From Anaerolineae bacterium (GTDB lineage Bacteria; Chloroflexota; Anaerolineae; Anaerolineales; Villigracilaceae), in NCBI GenBank assembly GCA_017303655.1, contig JAFLCE010000034.1, forward strand, positions 1-37,920: 37,920 bases of DNA, given 5' to 3'. Made by a program: the position numbers and the translations under genes. Position 1 is the first letter of the stretch; each line of letters starts with the position of its first letter. Positions 15,233 through 21,800 of the stretch are shown here, piece after piece. The notes beneath the pieces were generated by a model that was not told where the DNA came from, made no database searches, and was given only the letters and a program-made list of their open reading frames with translations.

Positions 15233-16678
15233 CTAAAACGGTCTGGGTGTTTCGCCTAACTCCAAACTGATCCACTTCAACTCAGTGAAATGCTCCACCG
15301 AATATTTCCCGCCGCTTCTGCCAATGCCAGACATGCCATATCCGCCAATCGGCGCCATCGGGTCAGATTGAAATGAATGAGTCCCAACATGAACAGACCC
15401 ACATCGGATTCGCCTTGCCGCGGTCATGCCTCGCACAAGATCATTCGTCAACACACCCGCGCTCAAACCGTAATCGCTTTCATTTGCAATCGCGAGCATC
15501 TCTTCAAATGACGGAACTTCCGTCACCATCGCCACGGGACCAAATGTCTCTTCATCCCAGCACGGACCCGACATCGGCGGGTTGTAGATCACCGTCGGTT
15601 GAAACACAAGACCTTTATGCACATTTCCGCCAGTAAGAATTTCCGCGCCGCCATCTTTCGCCGCCAGCACATGGCGAATCACTTTATCAATCGCCCGCCG
15701 ATTAATCAACGGACCATATGCCGTTTTTTCATCGCGCAAGTCACCGAGATGCAAACTCGCCGCCTTCTTCGCCAATGCTTCTGCAAATGTACGTCCATTC
15801 GGCGCTTCGACCAAGATGCGCGCGCTCGACATACAAATTTGCCCGCCATGCGTGAACGCCCCCACCGCCGCGATCTCCGCTGCCTTGGTTACATCCATGT
15901 CGTTCAACACCAACAGCGGATTTTTTCCGCCGAGTTCCAACTGCATCCGCTTCATGGATTGAATTGCGATCTCGCCGATTTTCACGCCCGTCGCCGTCGA
16001 ACCCGTCAACGCAACGCCATTCACTTTGGGATGCTTCGCCAACGGAGCGCCGCACTCCGCGCCGAATCCCGTCACTACGTTGAAGACACCATCAGGAAGC
16101 CCCGCTTCATGCATGACCTTCGCCAGCTCCACCGCAATGAGCGGAGTCTCCTCTGACGGCTTCGCTATCACGGCATTGCCCGCCCCCAACGGAAAGACAA
16201 TCATCTTCGCCAGCAACACCAACGGCGCGTTGAACGGCGAGATCGCCAGCACCACACCGACAGGTTCGCGTACCACCATCGACATACGATGCGGTTTTTC
16301 ATTCGGCAGCGTGTCTGCGTACATGCGCCGCACCTCCCCCGCCGCAACCCTCAACACCGACGCCGTGTACAACACCTCATACTTCGCCTTCATAACCGCC
16401 GACCCGCTCTCGTCGATCAGCAGATTCAACAAGCGGTCATAATTCGCTTCGACATTATCCGCACACTTGAGCAGAATCTTCTCGCGCTCATACGGTGGTA
16501 GCGACACCCAATGCTCATATCCTTTCCACGCAGACGAGACCGCCGCCTCCACATCCGCCTCCGTCCCGCGCGCGGCATGACCGAGAATCTCCCCCGTCAT
16601 TGGCGCATAACTGGGAAAGGTCTCGCCATTTGCCGCGGGGACTTCTCGTCCGTGAATGAAGTGTCCGTAATTTTTCAT
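15233..16678 (-). CDS. NAD(P)-dependent aldehyde dehydrogenase
   Basis: 481 residues, full length. AISPFN with N150, LTGSTATG as the nucleotide loop, LELGGKNP with the general base E248, and GGQICMSSARI with the catalytic C282 are all present. EETFGPVAMV and the closing PIGGYGMSGIGRSGGKYSVEHFTELKWIS block place it with salicylaldehyde/vanillin/benzaldehyde-type dehydrogenases. It oxidises an aldehyde to the carboxylate in the cytoplasm. It lies directly downstream of the FAD monooxygenase, separated by a paired-hairpin repeat. Aromatic substrate preference is suggested by similarity only. Confidence 0.93.
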   Translation of the reverse strand: MKNYGHFIHGREVPAANGETFPSYAPMTGEILGHAARGTEADVEAAVSSAWKGYEHWVSLPPYEREKILLKCADNVEANYDRLLNLLIDESGSAVMKAKYEVLYTASVLRVAAGEVRRMYADTLPNEKPHRMSMVVREPVGVVLAISPFNAPLVLLAKMIVFPLGAGNAVIAKPSEETPLIAVELAKVMHEAGLPDGVFNVVTGFGAECGAPLAKHPKVNGVALTGSTATGVKIGEIAIQSMKRMQLELGGKNPLLVLNDMDVTKAAEIAAVGAFTHGGQICMSSARILVEAPNGRTFAEALAKKAASLHLGDLRDEKTAYGPLINRRAIDKVIRHVLAAKDGGAEILTGGNVHKGLVFQPTVIYNPPMSGPCWDEETFGPVAMVTEVPSFEEMLAIANESDYGLSAGVLTNDLVRGMTAARRIRCGSVHVGTHSFQSDPMAPIGGYGMSGIGRSGGKYSVEHFTELKWISLELGETPRPF

Positions 16679-16690
16679 GATTTATTATCC

Positions 16691-16757
16691 ATAGGGGCGG
16701 GGTTTCCCGCCCAATATTATGTTGGGTGATTACAGGGCGAGGAGACCTCGCCCCTAC
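16691..16757. repeat. paired-hairpin repeat (REP/BIME-like), copy 1
   Basis: Two hairpins about 22 nt apart: GGGCGGG-GTTT-CCCGCCC (16695-16712) and GGGCGAGG-AGA-CCTCGCCC (16735-16753), the pair bounded by TAGG on the left and CCTA on the right. It lies exactly between the monooxygenase stop (16759) and the dehydrogenase start (16678). Same architecture as 37418-37487. Confidence 0.75.
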
Positions 16758-16758
16758 G

Positions 16759-17940
16759 TTATATGCGTTCTTCCAACATCGACGCCCGCAACAAATATGC
16801 CCTTGCCTTCGCAGGGTCTGCCGCCGCACCCGAAAGGGACTTGTTCCTACGTTCCCGTTCTTCTTCAGCACTCATCACCATGTTGTTGTACTGCTGATCG
16901 GTATAAAGTTGCACGGACTCAATCGCGTATTGTCTACGCTCGTTCGAGTAATCATCGAGAATGGATTTCGATTCGCCGTTCCAGATTCGGATAAGTTTTT
17001 CTGTCAAATTCGCCGCATCGTGGATTCCGCTGTTCATGCCCATACCGCCCGATGGATTATTGTTATGCGCCGAGTCGCCCACGAGCAACGCCCGCCCCAC
17101 GCGGAAGGTGTCCGCTACTCGTTGATGGACGCGATACAACTGCGTCGTCTTGATTCTATATTCAGGGACTTTTCCAAAAAAGTTGGAAATCCGCGCTCGC
17201 AGATTTTCTTCCTTCATGGCGGTTTCTTCATTTTCATCATCCGTCATACGAAACACCACGCGGACAATATCGGGCAAATTCAAAATGATGACCCATTCCT
17301 GCGGGTCAAAGATGTAGCAGACTTGCGCCGCACCTGGAAGCAGGTCTTCGGTCTTCAAGTCGCTGCCAATTAATAAGAAGCGGTCTTCGTAGGTCTTGCC
17401 TTTGAAACCGATATTCAACTGCTTGCGGATGACACTATGAGTCCCGTCCGCGCCAACAATGTACGAGCCTTCGCGTTCCACAATTCCACTTGCAGTTTCA
17501 AAGCGTGCTGTGACATGCGTGCCGCGGTCAACGAAATCAATAAGTTTATGCCCCATGTGAACTTTGCCAGTGGCTGTCGCTTCGACGGCAGGTTTCAGCA
17601 CACGTGTGGCGATATGCTGGGGGCACTGCAAACGATACGGGTAGGGAGTATCGTCTGAAATGCAACCATAATCAAAGTCCGCAATGAGGCGGCGCGGAGC
17701 GCGTTCCCAATATTGAAGTTGATCTACTTTGTATCCATGCTGGATGATGTCATCCACTACACCCCACTCTTTGAACATCTCCAGCGTCTTGGGGTGAAAG
17801 GTGCTCGCGCGGATCTGCGTGTTGAGTTCCGCCTCCATTTCGAAGACTTCGGCAGGAATGCCTGCACGAGAAAGCGCCAACGCCAACGAAAGCCCCACAG
17901 GTCCCGCACCAGCAATGAGGATAGGTAATGATTGAGTCAT
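16759..17940 (-). CDS. class A FAD-dependent monooxygenase (aromatic hydroxylase type)
   Basis: 393 residues. The start is taken at ATG 17940 (MTQSLPILIAGAGPVG); 33 extra codons upstream would be read from the intercistronic palindrome. FAD motifs are complete: GAGPVG at 11-16, the Asp-Gly motif VGADGTHS (D165) and the GD motif GRALLVGDSAHNNNPSGGMGMN (G288-D289). About 390 residues is normal for single-domain PobA, salicylate or 6-hydroxynicotinate 3-monooxygenase relatives. It would insert one oxygen atom into an activated ring using NAD(P)H. Context with an aldehyde dehydrogenase and amidohydrolases indicates ring activation early in a catabolic route. Substrate not determined. Confidence 0.92.
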   Translation of the reverse strand: MTQSLPILIAGAGPVGLSLALALSRAGIPAEVFEMEAELNTQIRASTFHPKTLEMFKEWGVVDDIIQHGYKVDQLQYWERAPRRLIADFDYGCISDDTPYPYRLQCPQHIATRVLKPAVEATATGKVHMGHKLIDFVDRGTHVTARFETASGIVEREGSYIVGADGTHSVIRKQLNIGFKGKTYEDRFLLIGSDLKTEDLLPGAAQVCYIFDPQEWVIILNLPDIVRVVFRMTDDENEETAMKEENLRARISNFFGKVPEYRIKTTQLYRVHQRVADTFRVGRALLVGDSAHNNNPSGGMGMNSGIHDAANLTEKLIRIWNGESKSILDDYSNERRQYAIESVQLYTDQQYNNMVMSAEEERERRNKSLSGAAADPAKARAYLLRASMLEERI

Positions 17941-17946
17941 AAAAGA

Positions 17947-18024
17947 TTTCACCACAGAGACCATGAAGAACACAGAGTCTTTTTTATTTTTTCTCCGTGC
18001 CCTCTGTGTTCTCCATGGTGAAAG
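17947..18024. repeat. intercistronic long inverted repeat
   Basis: Arms ACCATGAAGAACACAGAG (17960-17977) and CTCTGTGTTCTCCATGGT (18002-18019) pair with one mismatch; the pairing extends outward through TTTCACC and GGTGAAA with an imperfect stretch. The loop is T-rich. It fills the whole space between the RCCR-like stop and the monooxygenase start. Confidence 0.75.
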
Positions 18025-18027
18025 AAT

Positions 18028-18816
18028 TTACTCGCGCTCGCCTGCGTGCAAGATACGCACCAAGCGTTCACGCATCGGCATGCCGAGCATGCGATCTGCT
18101 AAAACATTAGCCGGGTCTTTCTCCACGATCGTGCGGCGGACGAGTTCATCGCGCTGTTTCAACGCCGCGCGTTTTTCAGGCGCAACGGGCTTGGCATTCT
18201 TCACCAACTCCACCCAGTTGCGGACGTAATCCAACATGACCGACTCAATGTGCGCCTTGAAATCTGCGAACGGGACTAATCCACAGATCGCGATCGGCGA
18301 CAGAGTACCGCGTGTATAAAGATGAACGGGATTGAAAGTCTTATACGCAGGGTTGCGGCGTAACTCGATCCATTTTTGATTCATCGACTCGTGATACTGG
18401 TCAAGGTGCTCTGGCGAAATAACGGGCTCATAACGCGGCAAATAATCGACATAACAAAACACATCGGGAGCAGTACCCAACGCCATGCCAAGATGCGGCA
18501 CATCAATTTCATCTTTAAGCCAGCAAGTGAGATGGATATTCGTGAAACCCGTCTCTGCCTTGCCGATCCACGAGCGAATGATCCAATCCACTTTATCGCC
18601 GGTGTAGGTGTGCATGTTCCCAACAATATTGCCCTGCAGATCAGGGATATGTTCGATGTCCTTGCACTTCAAATCCTCGCGCAAGTTCAAGCCTTCACTC
18701 ACCATCTTCCACGCTTGCTCGCGCACGTTCAACAAATAGTTGAACACTTCCGTATTGTTGACAGGCGCGCGCGAGTCAAGCACATCTGCCAGGTGTTGAA
18801 CTGTATCTCCGCTCAT
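18028..18816 (-). CDS. red chlorophyll catabolite reductase-like protein
   Basis: 262 residues from ATG 18816, preceded by AAGGAGACAACC; the longer frame to 18879 is rejected. There is no signal peptide. The central block PHLGMALGTAPDVFCYVDYLP (107-127) followed by RYEPVISPEHLDQYHE, the later VHLYTRGTLSPIA (164-176), and the C-terminal QRDELVRRTIVEKDPANV plus RMLGMPMRERLVRIL recall the plant red chlorophyll catabolite reductase domain, a ferredoxin-dependent bilin reductase relative. This is judged from memory of that family, not from a search. If right, it reduces a linear tetrapyrrole-like or other conjugated substrate. It is second in unit C, after the double nitrilase. Confidence 0.6.
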   Translation of the reverse strand: MSGDTVQHLADVLDSRAPVNNTEVFNYLLNVREQAWKMVSEGLNLREDLKCKDIEHIPDLQGNIVGNMHTYTGDKVDWIIRSWIGKAETGFTNIHLTCWLKDEIDVPHLGMALGTAPDVFCYVDYLPRYEPVISPEHLDQYHESMNQKWIELRRNPAYKTFNPVHLYTRGTLSPIAICGLVPFADFKAHIESVMLDYVRNWVELVKNAKPVAPEKRAALKQRDELVRRTIVEKDPANVLADRMLGMPMRERLVRILHAGERE

Positions 18817-18830
18817 GGTTGTCTCCTTCT

Positions 18831-18860
18831 GGTAATTGGTGATTAGTAATTGGTTATTGA
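18831..18860. repeat. heptad-periodic intergenic tract
   Basis: GGTAATT-GGTGATT-AGTAATT-GGTTATT: four clean 7-nt units (RGTNATT) between the nitrilase and RCCR-like genes. Confidence 0.65.
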
Positions 18861-18889
18861 GTCTTGCTTCAAACTTCAATTAATACTTA

Positions 18890-20557
18890 CTATTTACTAC
18901 TTACAAGTGGCTTCGCCAACTTCCACGGTCTGCCATTCAAAACATCGGTACGCTGTGAAACCATCTTATTCACTGAAGCTGCCGGGTGAATGACCGCACT
19001 CGTCAAGCCATCTCCTTGCACCGTTGTCACCACGGGGTAATTGATATTGCCATCGAACGGTCTGTTCTTCCATTCCGTCCAAAGCGTAAAATCTTCAGTG
19101 ATAGCATAAATGCCGCTGTCCGTTTTACTCGCCACGATCACATTCATGCGGTTCTCAGCCGCGCGTTCTTTGAAGCCGTGCTCCACTTCCCACTTCTCAA
19201 GAATCATCGTCGGCACCGCGACAACTTCCACATCTCTTAATGCCGCGAGTCGAAACGTCTCAGGATAGATGGCATCATTACCGATCACCAACGCCACGCG
19301 CCCCCACTCGGCATCGAACACATTCACCTCATCGCCCAACTTCGACCACGCATGTCTGCCCGACTTGTGCAACTGCGGCTGCTTCAACACAACGCCGCTT
19401 TTATTGAACAACACGCCCACATGCATTCCATCTTCAACTATCGACGTCGCCACATAGGCATCTTTCAATCCACTTTGCAATGCGCGAATCATCTCAACCG
19501 ATTCTTTTTCCACGCTTTCCAAATTCGTGATGTGGAATAACTCTGGGAGGACAATTAACTTAACTCCAGCCTTTTCCCCCTCCGCAATCATCTTCAACGC
19601 CGAATCAATCGCTTCTTTTCCTGACGTCGAAACCTGCCCCACCCCCGCAAGCAGATTCTCCGCCCCAGGCTTTTTCCCGCCACTCTTCGACTCGACCCCA
19701 AGCGGCACATACAACTCCGGTCTGCGCGTGGACATAATGTCCGTGCCATCGGGGCGAAGTTTATTATCGGCTTCGCTCAAGTCAATATCCGCGAACACCA
19801 CGGCTTCACCTTTCATTGGCGCTTTGGCTAAGACCGTCCCATCGGGAGCGACGATCTGACTCTCGCCCGCGCCTTCGAGAAAACTTGGGTCGATCTTCAA
19901 GCGTGCCGCGACTCCCTCACGCATCTCTTCGGGCACCAATGACCCAACCTTATTTGCCGCGACGACGAACACTTTATTCTCCGCCGCACGGACGGGAATA
20001 TGCAGCGACGCTTCATCATGCGCGAACGAGTTCAAGCTATTCAATAACATCTGCGAACGTCTCACCGCCAACGCCCGCGCCACCTCAGGGATGACCCCGT
20101 CCATGCAGGCGTACATACCCACCTGCCCGATCTCAGTTTCGAGAATCGGCGCAATGGTCGTGGACTTCTCTAAGAAGTTATTTTCATTGCCCATCAAAAT
20201 TTGCTTGTCAGTCAAGCCAGCTACATTCCCCGCTGGGTCGAACAAAACATTTGTACCCGAAATCTTGCCATCATCCCGTTTCAATGTGACATTAATTTTG
20301 ATATAGCAGTTATGCTCTTTGGCTTTTCCGCCTATCGCGTGGATAAAGTCATCGTCGAGCGAAACAGCCACCCCGTAGCAATGAGCCGCGTCTTTATACC
20401 AGGCGATGTGATTCACAAATTCAGGCAGCACGATCACATCCGGCTTGACCTTCGCCGCTTCGTCGATCATCCGCAGGCAAGTTTGCAGATTCGCAGTGAC
20501 GTTATCCGTCACCGCAAACTGTACCGCCGCCGCTCGTATTTTTGTTTTGTGAGCCAA
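18890..20557 (-). CDS. fused double nitrilase-superfamily (C-N hydrolase) protein
   Basis: 555 residues from TTG 20557, supported by GGAGG at a good distance and by the operator just upstream. Two nitrilase domains are joined head to tail. Domain 1 (about 1-280) has the full triad: E46 in VIVLPEF, K118 in LTDKQIL and C151 in YACMDGVIPE. Domain 2 (about 300-555) keeps E339 (IVLPELF) and K398 (LHKSGRH), but reads VIGNDAIYPE where the Cys should be, with Gly426 in its place. So one active amidase/nitrilase/N-carbamoylase domain carries a catalytically dead twin, which may stabilise the dimer or bind substrate. First gene of unit C. Substrate unknown. Confidence 0.88.
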   Translation of the reverse strand: MAHKTKIRAAAVQFAVTDNVTANLQTCLRMIDEAAKVKPDVIVLPEFVNHIAWYKDAAHCYGVAVSLDDDFIHAIGGKAKEHNCYIKINVTLKRDDGKISGTNVLFDPAGNVAGLTDKQILMGNENNFLEKSTTIAPILETEIGQVGMYACMDGVIPEVARALAVRRSQMLLNSLNSFAHDEASLHIPVRAAENKVFVVAANKVGSLVPEEMREGVAARLKIDPSFLEGAGESQIVAPDGTVLAKAPMKGEAVVFADIDLSEADNKLRPDGTDIMSTRRPELYVPLGVESKSGGKKPGAENLLAGVGQVSTSGKEAIDSALKMIAEGEKAGVKLIVLPELFHITNLESVEKESVEMIRALQSGLKDAYVATSIVEDGMHVGVLFNKSGVVLKQPQLHKSGRHAWSKLGDEVNVFDAEWGRVALVIGNDAIYPETFRLAALRDVEVVAVPTMILEKWEVEHGFKERAAENRMNVIVASKTDSGIYAITEDFTLWTEWKNRPFDGNINYPVVTTVQGDGLTSAVIHPAASVNKMVSQRTDVLNGRPWKLAKPLVSSK

Positions 20558-20577
20558 AGACTGCCTCCGAGGCTAAA

Positions 20578-20595
20578 TGTTATAACATTATAACA
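20578..20595. promoter_or_regulatory. GntR operator O3 with embedded -10 box
   Basis: TGTTATAACATTATAACA, identical to O1. On the minus strand it contains TATAAT, the likely -10 box of unit C, only about 20 bp from the TTG start. The matching -35 region is weak, which may mean dependence on an activator or an extended contact. Confidence 0.85.
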
Positions 20596-20645
20596 ATATC
20601 CTCGATTTTACGGAAGTCGACAAATTGGCACGGTGGGCTGAGATG

Positions 20646-20978
20646 TTATTTTCGTTTGGAAATGTATCGCCAGGTCTGGAGCATGGCAACGCCAAAGACA
20701 AGCACAAACACCCCCAAGACCGAAAGAGCATAGGCATCGACAGAAATATTTGGCACGAAGTACAACCCTGCTGCGGCGACAATGATCGCCACACCCACCG
20801 CGATCAAATATCGGGCGCAATATTTATTGACGGCATACCAGACTGCCGAGTCTGTCATTGTGAGAGGAACACGTACTCCATAATACGGATTCGGTTTGAT
20901 CTTTTCAAACAACAGAGGCAGGGACAATAACACCAGAAGAATCCCAGTGCTTAAATAAAAAATGAAAAGTGCGTTCAT
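20646..20978 (-). CDS. SdpI/YhfL family membrane protein
   Basis: 110 residues from ATG 20978, with AGAGGA upstream. Three hydrophobic segments: FIFYLSTGILLVLLSLPLLF, YLIAVGVAIIVAAAGLYFV and ALSVLGVFVLVFGVAML. Between the first two is the SdpI signature PNPYYGVRVPLTMTDSAVWYAVN (N-x2-Y-G-x-R-x-P-x-T-x3-W). The prototype gives immunity to the SdpC toxin and relays a signal to a repressor, but most homologues are uncharacterised. It lies upstream of operator O3 on the same strand and marks the border between the catabolic locus and the island. Confidence 0.82.
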   Translation of the reverse strand: MNALFIFYLSTGILLVLLSLPLLFEKIKPNPYYGVRVPLTMTDSAVWYAVNKYCARYLIAVGVAIIVAAAGLYFVPNISVDAYALSVLGVFVLVFGVAMLQTWRYISKRK

Positions 20979-21007
20979 GGAGTCCTCTCGGTTATTGGTT
21001 GTATGAA

Positions 21008-21080
21008 GTGGACCGTGGTCGATAGACCGTTGACCGTGGTTTTCATATCGTCCGTTGTTTAAAGCATCCCCTTTGGGGAC
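21008..21080. repeat. heptad-periodic tract in a 178-nt gene-free gap
   Basis: GGACCGT-GGTCGAT-AGACCGT-TGACCGT-GG shows GACC every 7 nt; a small hairpin TCCCC-TTT-GGGGA follows near 21067-21079. The remainder of the gap (20979-21156) shows nothing else I can name. Confidence 0.55.
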
Positions 21081-21156
21081 CATCCACAGTCAAGAGATTG
21101 CCTTAGCAGACTCTAGACTCGCGCCACCACGCCCGCAAACTCTTCTTGCATATTTG

Positions 21157-21471
21157 CTATTTCACTTTGCGCCAGACGGCGGCAGAGTTATAGTTTCCAA
21201 AGACATTTTCACTTTTGGCTTTGGTGTCAATATGCTCAACCAAGTGTGCCCAATTGTTTTTTAGCCTTCTAGCAATTACGCTATGAACCGACTGGAAAGG
21301 CTGTCCTTTTTCAGCGTATTTATTGAGCACTTGGACATAAATATCTTGATGTGCCTGAGATAGTTTCTCTATAAATTCATGAGACGTGAAGCTATCCTTC
21401 ATTTGACCTATGATTTCTTCATAATGATCTTCAAGTGCCTTAAATAGTTTTTCAACATCTATATCGGTCAT
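21157..21471 (-). CDS. small hypothetical protein
   Basis: 104 residues from ATG 21471 with GGAG at 7-8 nt. The sequence is charged and largely helical (VEKLFKALEDHYEEIIGQMKD; HEFIEKLSQAHQDIYVQVLNKY), ending in a basic, aromatic tail (NYNSAAVWRKVK). No domain is recognised. It directly follows the hsdM/hsdS scar, so it could be the old downstream gene of the restriction locus or a leftover of the island. The good ribosome-binding site argues that it is expressed. Confidence 0.55.
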   Translation of the reverse strand: MTDIDVEKLFKALEDHYEEIIGQMKDSFTSHEFIEKLSQAHQDIYVQVLNKYAEKGQPFQSVHSVIARRLKNNWAHLVEHIDTKAKSENVFGNYNSAAVWRKVK

Positions 21472-21483
21472 AGAAATCTCCTT

Positions 21484-21800
21484 TTACGATTCAGTCCCAA
21501 AACTCTCCGCCAGCAGACTCTCAAACAGCCCTTCCACCTGCAGCGCGGACTCCCCCATCCGCCCCGCAGCGACTCGACCAATCCAGAACTGACAGGTTTC
21601 ACCGTGACGCAACTCCACTGTCCACCGCGCCCCGCAAACTGCATGTGATCCAGCATATACTCATACAGATCGCCCTGTACATCCTGATTCTGCTCCGCAA
21701 TCTTCATCTGATCGATCAGATTTCACGCCTCGATCAACAGACTGGGCTTATTGATTTTGCACTCAGCGGTGTTATTAATGTAAATAGCAGTTTCATTTAT
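21484..21800 (-). pseudogene. remnant of type I restriction hsdM fused by deletion to an hsdS tail
   Basis: Reading leftwards from about 21800, the frame gives NNTAECKINKPSLLIEA, a TGA, then NLIDQMKIAEQNQDVQGDLYEYMLDHMQFAG. This closely resembles the conserved N-terminal region of HsdM methyltransferases (EQNxDVQGDLYEY, normally followed by NGQFRTP). The TGA is probably a mutated Cys codon. After AGRGGQ the frame that continues sensibly shifts by one and reads RMGESALQVEGLFESLLAESFG, which looks like the C-terminal helix of an HsdS specificity subunit and stops at 21484. So the core of hsdM and most of hsdS are gone. The M assignment is firm; the S assignment is less sure. Confidence 0.75.

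Noticed and set aside
16726-17373. 215-codon plus-strand frame opposite the FAD monooxygenase
   Set aside because: It begins inside a paired-hairpin repeat and runs antisense to clear FAD-binding motifs; no domain is recognisable in it.
18028-20557. Treating this as a proven chlorophyll-degradation operon
   Set aside because: The RCCR similarity is from memory without a search, and no pheophorbide oxygenase or Mg-dechelatase is visible; kept only as a hypothesis.
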